Of a DNA stretch of 22,857 bases, positions 15,049 to 22,033 are shown one piece after another. The notes below the pieces were generated by a model that was not told the origin of the DNA, did no database searches, and worked only from the letters and a program-made list of their open reading frames with translations. The position numbers and the translations under genes were made by a program. Source of the stretch: Nitrospira sp. UBA5698 (lineage in GTDB: Bacteria; Nitrospirota; Nitrospiria; Nitrospirales; Nitrospiraceae); assembly GCA_002420115.1 (NCBI GenBank), contig DIHK01000018.1, positions 264,386-287,242 on the forward strand. Reading direction: 5' to 3'. Position 1 is the first letter of the stretch; every line of letters starts with the position of its first letter.

Positions 15049-15924
15049 ATGAATGAAACCCGGATCCTGGCGATACGAAAGCCTTGGCTGGCAGGCTTAA
15101 TGAGTGTCCTTCTGCCTGGTTTTGGACAGCTATATAATGGACAACCCACGAAAGCCCTCCTGCTTGCAATGTTCGCCTTCCTTGTCGGCGGATTACTCGT
15201 TTCTGGCCTCATGCTCTATACTCCGCTCCATCCACCCTACAACGTGGCATTGCCCATGCTCGTCGCGCTCGCTGTGCTGGTGGCGATTGTTCGGGATGCC
15301 ATGCGCACGGCACGGCAGCAAGGAGATCGCTACGAGCTCACGTCCTCAAACAAGTGGTATGCCTACGTGTCCTTCGCGATACTCTGCGCGTTCGTCCTTC
15401 AACCGACTGGCTCAAAGCTGATTCGGTATATGACCCAAGCATTCAGGATACCGGCTGGCAGCATGGCACCCACGTTGTTGATTGGTGATCAGGTACTCAT
15501 TGATAAATCAATCTCCTGGAACGGGGCGGTCCTTCAGCGAGGAGACATCGTCGTGTTTAAGTTCCCGGAAGACGAAACGAAGGAGTTCATCAAGCGCATC
15601 ATTGGCCTTCCCGGAGAGACGATCCTGATTCGCAATAAAACAGTCTATGTGAACAACCAACCACTTGATGACGCATCCTATACTCAGCGAATTGATCCAG
15701 GAATCATTGATGGTGCGATACACCCCCGAGACAACTTTGGGCCGGTCACGATTCCGGATGAGGCGTACTTCGTCATGGGCGACAATCGGGACCAAAGTTT
15801 TGACAGCCGCCTTTGGGGGCATGTTCAACGGTCCAAGGTCCTGGGTAAGCTGCGGTTCATTTACTGGTCCTGGGATGCAGAGAGTTCCACTGTCCGCTGG
15901 GACCGGGTTGGCCGGACCTGGTAG
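15049..15924 (+). CDS. lepB: Type I signal peptidase with N-terminal membrane domain
   Basis: A 291-residue signal peptidase I, which removes signal peptides from exported proteins at the periplasmic face. The catalytic serine is Ser138 in FRIPAGSMAPTL and the general base is Lys182 in EFIKRIIGLPGE; the box GDNRDQSFDSRLWG (from about 248) completes the site. Before it lies an unusual N-terminal region (residues 10-90) with SVLLPGFGQLYNGQ, which resembles the DUF5683/TM2-like motif, and two hydrophobic segments, then a third membrane segment at about 105-120. GGAGGGG lies just before the ATG. It stands alone, and a fragment of another gene begins about 30 bp after its stop. Confidence 0.9.
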   Translation: MNETRILAIRKPWLAGLMSVLLPGFGQLYNGQPTKALLLAMFAFLVGGLLVSGLMLYTPLHPPYNVALPMLVALAVLVAIVRDAMRTARQQGDRYELTSSNKWYAYVSFAILCAFVLQPTGSKLIRYMTQAFRIPAGSMAPTLLIGDQVLIDKSISWNGAVLQRGDIVVFKFPEDETKEFIKRIIGLPGETILIRNKTVYVNNQPLDDASYTQRIDPGIIDGAIHPRDNFGPVTIPDEAYFVMGDNRDQSFDSRLWGHVQRSKVLGKLRFIYWSWDAESSTVRWDRVGRTW

Positions 15925-15955
15925 CGTGTGCTCGGCACGATAAATGGGTTAGCCG

Positions 15956-16024
15956 GAAGGCTGTGGCCGATGGGACAACATCCGGAGCAAAGGCGTATCT
16001 GGCGCTCGTGCAGCAGTGGATCCG
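15956..16024 (+). pseudogene. Fragment of a TonB/TolA-like lipoprotein gene
   Basis: These 69 bp match 7498-7566 of the lipoprotein gene at 60 of 69 positions. The shared peptide is MADGTTxGAKAYLALVQQ then IR. Most differences are at third codon positions, so the piece diverged as a coding copy before being cut down. Homology ends on both sides: there is no signal peptide upstream and no rest of the domain downstream. A frame running on to 16238 is unrelated in sequence. Confidence 0.75.
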
Positions 16025-16294
16025 GGATGAGTTGCACCTGACTCTTTCCCTCAACACAGTGAATTCTCGAGCATTCGTTCCACACACCTTACAAAAGTCA
16101 TCCACTTCCTCAGTAAGAAAACACGGAAACACTTTACCCCTCCAAAACACCGGCAAGAGCGCTCGACCCGCCTTAATGTTGCGCTTCAGACTCGAACTCG
16201 CATGTGAACCGTTACTAAATACTCCCGACCCCTTTTAACAGACCACTTTTAACTCACGGTCTGCCAATATCTTGACCAATTACAGTCCTTCCAC

Positions 16295-16308
16295 CGTCAA
16301 ATTTGACG
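16295..16308. promoter_or_regulatory. Perfect 14-bp palindrome, candidate enhancer site
   Basis: CGTCAAATTTGACG is a perfect palindrome centred about 95 bp before the predicted start site of the sigma-54 promoter. This is the usual distance for the upstream site of a sigma-54 activator. TTGAC/GTCAA half-sites recur nearby (16272-16276 and 16322-16326). Confidence 0.55.
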
Positions 16309-16371
16309 CTCTAGCGACATAAGTCAAGATACGTAACTTATAAATACTTATATTTCCGATCTCAGCCAATC

Positions 16372-16388
16372 TGGCGCGGCTCTTGCTT
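16372..16388 (+). promoter_or_regulatory. Sigma-54 (-24/-12) promoter
   Basis: TGGCGCG-GCTC-TTGCTT fits the RpoN consensus TGGCRCR-N4-TTGCW. The invariant GG (16373-16374) and GC (16385-16386) are exactly 10 bp apart. Transcription would begin near 16398, about 34 nt before the ATG of the zinc-ribbon gene. Such promoters need an ATP-dependent activator; none is encoded in this window. Confidence 0.75.
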
Positions 16389-16431
16389 CACATGACTGGC
16401 AGCACTGGTTGTAATCACCTAGGAGGGATCG

Positions 16432-16599
16432 ATGGAGTGTCCGAAGTGTAAGGGGACAATGATGTTGGAGCGATTCTCGGATTTCTTTCTCGTCTTCTTT
16501 TCATGGAAATGTTTCAACTGCGGGGCCCTTATCGACCGCACCATTTCCAATAATCGCCGAAGGAGTCTGGCCGCCCGTGCGTCCCAGACCGTTGCCTGA
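16432..16599 (+). CDS. 55-residue zinc-ribbon protein
   Basis: A small protein with CPKC at residues 3-6 and CFNC at about 27-30, a zinc-ribbon spacing, with a hydrophobic FFLVFFSWK strand between and a basic, Arg-rich tail. An ideal AGGAGGGA site lies 5 nt before the ATG. I recall similar short 'MECPKCKG' proteins in Nitrospira genomes but know no function. The basic tail suggests contact with nucleic acid or an acidic partner. The sigma-54 promoter upstream implies expression only under a specific signal such as nitrogen, envelope or metal status. The gene stands alone; the stop is followed by a weak TGAGG/CCTCA hairpin and a T-run near 16632. Confidence 0.8.
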   Translation: MECPKCKGTMMLERFSDFFLVFFSWKCFNCGALIDRTISNNRRRSLAARASQTVA

Positions 16600-17102
16600 G
16601 ACTGAGGAGTTCCCTCAAGGGGGTCGGGATTCTTTTTAGAGATAGGGTGCCCCATAGCGTACTCGCCTACCCCCATCCCTATCGGAACAGCCATTGGCCG
16701 CGGGCACCCGAAACGGCTGTGAGGGTCATACCTCTTTCTTTCCGCAACCGGCTTCTGACTGTCCCGATTGTCTCACCCTGGGATGATGATCTCATATGTG
16801 TCACGCCTCCGCATCGGCGCTCATGCGCAACGCGACACACTCCCGTTCTAGACGGAAGGCACTGCACTGACACACACGTCGCTCGAACTCGTTACGAGAG
16901 AATCGCCAGAAGACCAGGGCATCGAAGAGAAGGGAGGAGGATCGACATCTGGCTGGTCTCGGTCCCCGACAGAAGGACAATCTCCTGTCCGGCGCCGAGA
17001 GAATGGAAAAGCACAAATACACTGAGTGCGAATGAATCTATAGAGTCGGATACCTTTTACTGCAGTCAACCCCGCCGGACCCGGTATCGTTTTCCTGAAG
17101 GA
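16600..17102. other. 503-bp repeat-bearing region
   Basis: The right half (16799-17028) is copy A of a duplicated locus whose copy B lies at 18049-18480. It contains only a C-terminal gene fragment, described separately. The left part (16600-16798) shows no gene. Open frames spanning this region on either strand are by-products of the repeat. Confidence 0.55.
16892..17028 (-). pseudogene. C-terminal fragment of the small membrane protein (copy A)
   Basis: Translated on the minus strand, this gives ALSVFVLFHSLGAGQEIVLL and then the same tail as the intact gene at 18343-18585, ending at the same stop. The match breaks off at about 17028 and no start follows, so the first half of the gene is missing. 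The copy keeps the 3' flank including the CTAG at 16848-16851, where copy B carries an inserted element. Confidence 0.7.
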
Positions 17103-17498
17103 CTACTTCTTTTTCACCACCTGCTTCCGAAGCCACTGCATCAACTCACCCTTCTCCATTTCACCGGCAGCGACCTGACGAGTGACGGACTCTAGTCCCT
17201 TGGGATCAGGAAGTTCCTCAATTCCATTCACGCTGAGAAACGCAAGGGCAGACAGCACCGCTGCCCGCTTGTTTCCATCCATAAAGGGATGATTCTGTGC
17301 GATATGGAACAGATAGGCGGCCGCCATTGCGGGGAGATCCTCGTGGAGATAGTCTCCGCCGAATTGTTGGCGCGGCATGGCCACGGCTGCATCGAGCAAG
17401 CCGTGATCCCTTACTCCATGTAATCCGCCATCACGGTCGATGGTATCGCAGTGGAGCAGCAGCACATCGTCCACGCTGAGGAAGAGAATGTCGTCCAC
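17103..17498 (-). CDS. Doc-type toxin (Fic/Doc family)
   Basis: A 131-residue Fic-fold protein of the death-on-curing type. The opening FLSVDDVLLLHCDTIDRDGG, the GVRDHGLLDAAVAMPRQQFGG segment and the active-site loop HPFMDGNKR (His70-Arg78) are all present. Doc kinases phosphorylate EF-Tu and stop translation, while Fic AMPylases need HPFx(D/E)GNGR. This loop keeps Asp-Gly but has Lys in place of the second Gly, so it lies between the two and the exact reaction is uncertain. The start is GTG at 17498, using a GAGG that overlaps the antitoxin stop. It follows the antitoxin by 4 bp, a standard toxin-antitoxin layout. Confidence 0.87.
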   Translation of the reverse strand: MDDILFLSVDDVLLLHCDTIDRDGGLHGVRDHGLLDAAVAMPRQQFGGDYLHEDLPAMAAAYLFHIAQNHPFMDGNKRAAVLSALAFLSVNGIEELPDPKGLESVTRQVAAGEMEKGELMQWLRKQVVKKK

Positions 17499-17502
17499 TG
17501 CC

Positions 17503-17730
17503 TCAGTCCGCCAACCGCTTCAGCATTGGACCATACTTCTTCCGCAGCTCTTTGATCGTGGCTTTCATACGCTCAGGACCGACGCCGACATTCGCCGGAG
17601 TGATGACGAGGGCATTCCCATTCACCGTAACTTGCAATGGAGTTTCTTCAGTGATACCAAGCACCTGCATCACCGGCTTTTCAATAATCAGCGCCGAACT
17701 ATTGCCGTGCTTCTGTAATTTCTTGATCAT
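17503..17730 (-). CDS. AbrB/MazE-type antitoxin
   Basis: A 75-residue protein with an N-terminal SpoVT-AbrB swapped-hairpin domain (MIKKLQKHGNSSALIIEKPV through VNGNALVITPA, residues 1-46) and a basic helical tail that would wrap the toxin. Doc toxins are usually partnered by Phd/YefM antitoxins; an AbrB-fold partner is a recurrent but less classical pairing. It precedes the toxin by 4 bp. GAGGTG lies before the ATG, and a 23-bp imperfect palindrome sits just upstream, where antitoxins of this kind bind to repress their own operon. Confidence 0.85.
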   Translation of the reverse strand: MIKKLQKHGNSSALIIEKPVMQVLGITEETPLQVTVNGNALVITPANVGVGPERMKATIKELRKKYGPMLKRLAD

Positions 17731-17740
17731 TCCACACCTC

Positions 17741-17763
17741 GCGTTATTACAATGTTACAACGC
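17741..17763. promoter_or_regulatory. 23-bp palindromic operator of the toxin-antitoxin operon
   Basis: An imperfect palindrome with GCGTT at one end and AACGC at the other; 9 of 11 base pairs match around the centre ACAATGT. It lies 11 bp upstream of the antitoxin ATG on the minus strand, covering the likely promoter and ribosome-binding region. This is where autoregulation by the antitoxin is expected. Confidence 0.6.
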
Positions 17764-18342
17764 ATACCAGTGAATGTCTAGCGTGCAAAAGAATCCCCAT
17801 GCTCCGGCAAAGCAGGCTGGGCACCAGGATGTTGCTTTGTGTCAGAGCCGCAAGGTCTTCTGCTCGGCGAATGTGAGGTATAGAGGTATGTAGCGTACTA
17901 CACGCATGCCAAACGACATTTCCGGCCGTGCTGAACACCAGAAACCACAGCCGCGTGGACCAGGCCTCCCACGAATTTCTTGGTAAGACCCATCGCCTTA
18001 CAGTTGCGTGGAATATACCGGATCAGCACCCGATACCCCCTCACAGACGAGTCACGCCTCCGCATCGGCGCTCATGCGCAGCGCGCTCCTGTTCTAGCAG
18101 GCTGCGGAAAAACTCATTTTGACCCATGTCGCCGTCACGGATATTGAGCTGTGAGAGGACGTTGAATATTCATGCAGGATGCGCAAAAAGGCCGTCCAGC
18201 AAGGCCACAGCGAGTGAAGAGGCAAATCGTACTCTGGGCCGTACGTTGAGCCTCTAAGCGATGCGAGAACGCCGGTGGCGGTCTTTTTCCGCATCCTGCT
18301 AGACGGAAGGCACTGGGCTGACGAACAGGCCGTCCGAACTCG
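17764..18342. other. 579-bp region holding the mobile-element insertion
   Basis: No supported gene. Positions 17764-18048 are unique; a minus-strand frame (WVLPRNSWEAW and on) has no start signal. From 18049 the sequence is copy B of the duplicated locus, interrupted at 18094-18302 by the composite inverted-repeat element. Confidence 0.45.
18094..18302. mobile_element. Composite MITE-like element with CTAG target duplication
   Basis: The element interrupts a locus that is intact at 16799-17028. Its ends are AGCAGGCTGCGGAAAAA (18096-18112) and TTTTTCCGCATCCTGCT (18284-18300), inverted repeats matching at 16 of 17 positions. CTAG flanks it on both sides (18094-18097, 18299-18302), and the empty copy has a single CTAG at 16848. 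A 4-bp CTAG duplication fits IS5-group YTAR targets; a TA duplication (Tc1/mariner or IS630) fits as well because CTAG is palindromic. Inside, a third terminus GCAGGATGCGCAAAAAGG at 18174 pairs better with the right end, so an inner 126-bp unit (18174-18299) may be a separate element. The inner unit can fold into a long hairpin (AGAGGC/GCCTCT, CGTAC/GTACG). It encodes no transposase, so it would need one in trans. Confidence 0.75.
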
Positions 18343-18585
18343 TTACGAGAGAATCGCCAGAAGACTAGGGCATCGAAGAGAAGTGAGGAGGATCGACATC
18401 TGGCTGGTCTCAGTCCCCGACAGAAGAACAATCTCCTGTCCGGCGCCGAGAGAATGGAAGAGCAGGAATACACTGAGTCCAAGGGCAATGATGGCGGGCC
18501 AGACTACCGAGAGCGCACCGATGACTGCAAAAAGCGTCATCGCCACCAACGTCTGCTGAACCCATGGGCTCTTCATTGTGATCAT
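18343..18585 (-). CDS. Small two-helix membrane protein (copy B, intact)
   Basis: An 80-residue protein with two adjoining hydrophobic helices, LVAMTLFAVIGALSVVWPAI and ALGLSVFLLFHSLG, and then a polar C-terminal tail (QEIVLLSGTETSQMS). I do not recognise it. The ATG at 18585 has a GGGAGGA site 4-5 nt upstream and is preferred over the in-frame start at 18672. The gene has a truncated copy at 16892-17028. A MITE-like element lies 41 bp after its stop and does not break it. A 21-bp inverted repeat at 18674-18694 lies about 90 bp upstream and may be regulatory. Confidence 0.65.
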   Translation of the reverse strand: MITMKSPWVQQTLVAMTLFAVIGALSVVWPAIIALGLSVFLLFHSLGAGQEIVLLSGTETSQMSILLTSLRCPSLLAILS

Positions 18586-18673
18586 CACGTCCTCCCTCGT
18601 CGGCCCTCTCCGGAAGACATACGTACGATTGATTGGTGAGATCGACCTTATCATAACGATCACAACAAACAAC

Positions 18674-18694
18674 GAGAAATCCTACGGATTTCTC
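18674..18694. repeat. Perfect 9-bp inverted repeat upstream of small membrane-protein gene
   Basis: GAGAAATCC-TAC-GGATTTCTC pairs perfectly around a 3-base centre. It lies about 90 bp upstream of the minus-strand small membrane protein, so a transcription-factor site is the simplest reading. A hairpin in a leader RNA is the alternative. No T-run follows. Confidence 0.5.
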
Positions 18695-18860
18695 TCCCAA
18701 GGTCCACTGCGCCGGAGCTCCTGAGCGTGAAGCACTAGAGAAGGAAGCCCGAAAGACCTAGTGAGACCACGTACCGGCCAAAGCTCTTCTTCATTTCTCC
18801 ATCATCGATGTTGGGAAATCCCGATCAGTCTTGCTGCATCCTTGTCCGAAATAAACTTGC

Positions 18861-19079
18861 TCATGCCACCGTTTCATCCGAATGAACGTTCCTTGTGACA
18901 CAGCCGGACACAGACCAGTCGACTTTCATCACCGCTTGCGCAACTCGCCGGCTCACCATTCCTTCCATGGTGCCGCTTTCTTCCGAATACTGCCTCTGTA
19001 AGGTTTTAGTACAAGCCTCGACTACAGCCCAGAGGATCGAATGATCGAGGTCCTCAGGCAACCGGCGAGATTGAAACAT
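18861..19079 (-). CDS. Small hypothetical protein
   Basis: A 72-residue frame that I do not recognise. Its composition is protein-like, with an amphipathic helical middle (DHSILWAVVEACTKTLQRQY, then MEGMVSRRVAQAVMKVDW). GGGAG lies only 3 nt before the ATG, so translation signals are moderate. It is divergent from the exported-protein gene at 19154, with 74 bp between them that must hold both promoters. No signal peptide, membrane segment or cysteine motif is visible. Confidence 0.4.
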   Translation of the reverse strand: MFQSRRLPEDLDHSILWAVVEACTKTLQRQYSEESGTMEGMVSRRVAQAVMKVDWSVSGCVTRNVHSDETVA

Positions 19080-19153
19080 GATCTCCCGCCCGGTTGCCGC
19101 GAGTAGACAAGAGTCACAATTACCAGCAGTCCATTACAGGAGGAGGATGAATC

Positions 19154-19651
19154 ATGACGAATCACACAGCCAACCCATTCGCGCACACGATGAACAGATT
19201 TCTACCGGTAGCCAGCACCTGTGCCCTCGTTCTCGCCATAGCCGTCCCCAGCTCCGCCGCTCAACTTCCAGGCACCCTTTCTGGAAAGGCCTCGGACGCC
19301 CTGATCACGCTGGCCACCACGGGTAATCCCGACCCGTTGCATGCAGAGTTGGGCGGCACTGTGATTTCTTCGGAGGACTTGCAGAAGAAGGCAAATGCTT
19401 CGATGAGATTACAAAAGACAGAACATCTGGCGCCGAAGGCGCTTGTCGCACCGAACGGGGATGTCTACGCGATGGTCGCCCCGACGGTGACCAAGGACAA
19501 CTTCATCCTGGCCGATAGCCAGGGCAATGTGCTGCGAGTAGATGTCGGCGACTCTGAAGGGCATCGCATGCCGTTCGTGGTGGAAGCCATTGTGGAGGAT
19601 GGCGGAACACCCTGGTACGTCGAGTTCTGGCGTTGGATCACCTTCCAATAA
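19154..19651 (+). CDS. Small exported protein of unknown function
   Basis: A 165-residue protein with a Sec signal peptide (RFLPVASTCALVLAIAVPSS, cleavage expected after an Ala at about 35-36). The mature part has a repeated small-domain look (NGDVYAMVAPTVTKDNFILADSQGNVLRVDVGDSEG) and ends in an aromatic tail (WYVEFWRWITFQ). I know no domain for it. A strong AGGAGGAGG site precedes the ATG by 6 nt. The next gene, an FG-GAP lipoprotein, starts 53 bp later in the same direction, so the two are probably co-transcribed and both act outside the cytoplasm. Confidence 0.75.
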   Translation: MTNHTANPFAHTMNRFLPVASTCALVLAIAVPSSAAQLPGTLSGKASDALITLATTGNPDPLHAELGGTVISSEDLQKKANASMRLQKTEHLAPKALVAPNGDVYAMVAPTVTKDNFILADSQGNVLRVDVGDSEGHRMPFVVEAIVEDGGTPWYVEFWRWITFQ

Positions 19652-19704
19652 CCGTTCAACCGATTCGAGACGAGATGCACCGGCCACGGCAAGGAGTGAA
19701 TGAC

Positions 19705-21279
19705 ATGCGACAACACCGACGCTCTCACATGGATTTCATCACGATGACGCTCAGCGTAGCAGTGGGCCTGTTTCTCTTCAGTGGCTGTGCATCCCGGTCA
19801 ACGACTCTCCCGCCACCGACGCCTTTTACCCCGATACCGGTGGACTTTGCCCATACATGGACCAAAGGCACCCATCCGTTTACCGGAGCCGCCGTGATCG
19901 ACATCGAGGGAGATGGGACATTCGAGGTCTTTATCGGTGGCGGTGAAGGACAACGTGACGCCTTGCTGAGCCATCGCAATGGCCGCCTGGTGAATATCGA
20001 ACCGGGCACGGGGCTCTCGAAAGACAGCACCACCTACGGCAGCACGGCGATCGATTTTGATGCTGATGGGGATACAGACCTGCTCATAGCGCGGGAGGAC
20101 GGCATCTCCCTCTATCTCAATGACAAGGGACGGTTTCAGGAACGACGAATTCCCGTGGATCTCCCGGCCGACTCGGTGCCGTTCGCGGTCGCCGTCGCGG
20201 ATATCGATCACGACGGCGACGGCGATCTATACATCAGTGTGTTCGTGAACGCGAAAACATTTCGCAGTGCAACCTTCAACGATCCCACCCATGCCAAGCC
20301 GAATCGCCTGCTCTTGAATAACGGCGACCTCACGTTTACGGATATTACTGAATCGTCCGGTACGGCGAGCAAGCAGAATACCTTCCTCTCCGTCTTTGTC
20401 GATCTGGACGCTGACGGCTGGCAAGATCTCGTGGTGTCCCAGAACACCGGCGCAGTCGAGATCTTCCGTAACATGAAGGATCGCACGTTCCAGCCGATCA
20501 CGGTCAGCTCAGTCTTTGGATTTTGGATGGGCTTGGCAATCGGCGATATCGATAAGGATGGTGACCAGGATCTCTTTTTCACGAACGTAGGAACATCGAT
20601 TCCACTGTTCTTGACCACTGGAGATCTCCGGAAGAACCAACGCCACACTCACGATTGGATGCTGCTACGCAATGACGGGAACTTCCACTTCACCGATATC
20701 ACTGAGGCCTATGGCTTGTCGGGCGAGGGGTTCGCCTGGGGCGCCGTGTTCGAAGATCTCAACCTCGACGGCGAGCTGGATCTGTTAGTGGCACAAAACT
20801 ATATCAAGTGGCCGGTGCATCAGTATCTCAAACTTTCTGGCCGCACGGCTCTGCAATCCACCGAGCATGGCAAGCCGGTCTTTCACCATACTCCATCGCT
20901 CGGGCTAGAGAATCCCTACTTTGGTCAAGCGCCGGTGATCGTGGATCTCGATGGAGACGGCAAACAGGATCTCCTCTGGCTCAATATCAACGGGCCTGCA
21001 CGGGCATTCCTGAATACGACTCGGGCCAACTATCTCACGATCACCGTTCCCGACAGAGTCACCGCCATCGGCACCCGCGTCACGCTCGAAACGGACAAAG
21101 GAAAAAGCGATACGCGTGCGGTGATCGGCACGGTCGGGATGCTGACGGACCAGACACCCGAACTAAGTTTTGGGTTAGGCGATCGCGAGCAAGTGGTGCG
21201 TGCGGTGATTCGCTACCCCAATGGACAGACGGAGGTGATCGCAACCCCGCAGATCAATACGAAGATCCGCCTCCACTGA
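19705..21279 (+). CDS. FG-GAP/VCBS repeat lipoprotein with ASPIC/UnbV domain
   Basis: A 524-residue outer-envelope lipoprotein. The signal peptide ends in the lipobox LFSGC (Cys28). Several FG-GAP/VCBS beta-propeller blades follow, each with a calcium-loop motif DxDxDGxxDL: DFDADGDTDLL, DIDHDGDGDLY, DLDADGWQDLV, DIDKDGDQDLF, DLNLDGELDLL and DLDGDGKQDLL. The last 70 residues are an ASPIC/UnbV domain (IGTRVTLET, GLGDREQVVRAVIRYPNGQTE). The family (CRTAC1-like) is thought to mediate binding at the cell surface; the ligand is unknown. The ATG at 19705 is chosen because AAGGAG lies 8 nt before it; an in-frame start at 19633 would overlap the preceding gene and bury the signal peptide. Confidence 0.9.
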   Translation: MRQHRRSHMDFITMTLSVAVGLFLFSGCASRSTTLPPPTPFTPIPVDFAHTWTKGTHPFTGAAVIDIEGDGTFEVFIGGGEGQRDALLSHRNGRLVNIEPGTGLSKDSTTYGSTAIDFDADGDTDLLIAREDGISLYLNDKGRFQERRIPVDLPADSVPFAVAVADIDHDGDGDLYISVFVNAKTFRSATFNDPTHAKPNRLLLNNGDLTFTDITESSGTASKQNTFLSVFVDLDADGWQDLVVSQNTGAVEIFRNMKDRTFQPITVSSVFGFWMGLAIGDIDKDGDQDLFFTNVGTSIPLFLTTGDLRKNQRHTHDWMLLRNDGNFHFTDITEAYGLSGEGFAWGAVFEDLNLDGELDLLVAQNYIKWPVHQYLKLSGRTALQSTEHGKPVFHHTPSLGLENPYFGQAPVIVDLDGDGKQDLLWLNINGPARAFLNTTRANYLTITVPDRVTAIGTRVTLETDKGKSDTRAVIGTVGMLTDQTPELSFGLGDREQVVRAVIRYPNGQTEVIATPQINTKIRLH

Positions 21280-21352
21280 TGACCAAAATATGCATTCGAT
21301 ACCTCGATGGCACGGAGAGCTGCCGTATTCATCTCCCTGCTCGTGGTCCTTC

Positions 21353-22033
21353 TCACTCCTTCATCCCCACCACACAGGCGACAGAATCCGGCGCCATCGA
21401 TTTGATTTCGAGATGGGCCTTGGAAAAGCCCGCAACCTTAACTCTCTCCAGTATAGTGTGACCAGCTTTCAGGGTGTCCTCACCTGTGGGGCCCTGCACA
21501 GAGGGCTGAAATGCAATCACAACCTTTCCTCCAGGATTCATCTGCCACTGCACTCGTCTCAACACCTCGTCAGGCTTATCCCAACAGTGGAAGACGTTGA
21601 CCATGAGACACTTATCATACTGGCCGTGGCCGGCAGGGAGCTCGGACGCTGAAGCCAGCAGTAACTGGACTCGGCCTTGCTCGATCGCCGAGGCGTTGCG
21701 CTTCTTCGCCTGCTGAAGCATCATTTCTGAATGATCAATGCCCACAACGTGCCCGCCGGTCACCACCTCACTCATGAGTGCAATAGCGAGACCGGGTCCG
21801 AAACCGATTTCCAGCACACGATCCGTGGGCTGTAGCTCCAACAACGACACGGCCCACACATTTCGCTCTCGGTTCGATCGTCGCTGTGCCATGCGCCACC
21901 CGGCCACCCGTCCCCTCAAGCCTGTCGGCTTCTCAAACTGCGAATAGACTCGTTGGACGGCTTGCGCCTGACTGGGTTGCTCGACTGCCTCGTCAACATT
22001 GCTGACATGGACGTGCTGCATTTCTGCTTGCAT
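21353..22033 (-). CDS. Class I SAM-dependent methyltransferase
   Basis: A 226-residue methyltransferase with motif I VLEIGFGPG at about 73-81, acidic motif II GIDHSEMMLQQA, motif III LLLASASELP and motif IV YDKCLMVNVFHCW, followed by NPGGKVVIAF. It resembles the UbiE/Methyltransf_11 group that acts on small molecules. The substrate is unknown. The first 50 residues are an added helical, Gln-rich segment. GAGG lies 5-6 nt before the ATG at 22033. It is convergent with the FG-GAP gene (73 bp apart) and shows no clear functional link to its neighbours. Confidence 0.85.
   Translation of the reverse strand: MQAEMQHVHVSNVDEAVEQPSQAQAVQRVYSQFEKPTGLRGRVAGWRMAQRRSNRERNVWAVSLLELQPTDRVLEIGFGPGLAIALMSEVVTGGHVVGIDHSEMMLQQAKKRNASAIEQGRVQLLLASASELPAGHGQYDKCLMVNVFHCWDKPDEVLRRVQWQMNPGGKVVIAFQPSVQGPTGEDTLKAGHTILERVKVAGFSKAHLEIKSMAPDSVACVVGMKE

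Larger units (their letters stand above)
15925..16431. other. 507-bp intergenic region: gene fragment plus regulatory block
   Basis: Apart from the TonB-like fragment, the left part has no supported gene. From 16239 on it becomes AT-rich and regulatory: an inverted repeat CAGACC/GGTCTG (16239-16244, 16258-16263), the palindrome at 16295-16308 and the sigma-54 promoter at 16372-16388. Confidence 0.5.

Noticed and set aside
16600..16640. Intrinsic terminator after the zinc-ribbon gene
   Set aside because: The TGAGG/CCTCA stem is only 5 bp and the T-run is too far away for a confident call.
16801..17069. Minus-strand Cys/Arg-rich frames in copy A and the matching frame at 18135-18488
   Set aside because: They are out-of-frame readings of the membrane-protein repeat and run through the inserted element in copy B.
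16647..17195. Long plus-strand frame across the duplicated locus
   Set aside because: It is antisense to the membrane-protein fragment, Arg/Pro/His-rich, and has no ribosome-binding site.
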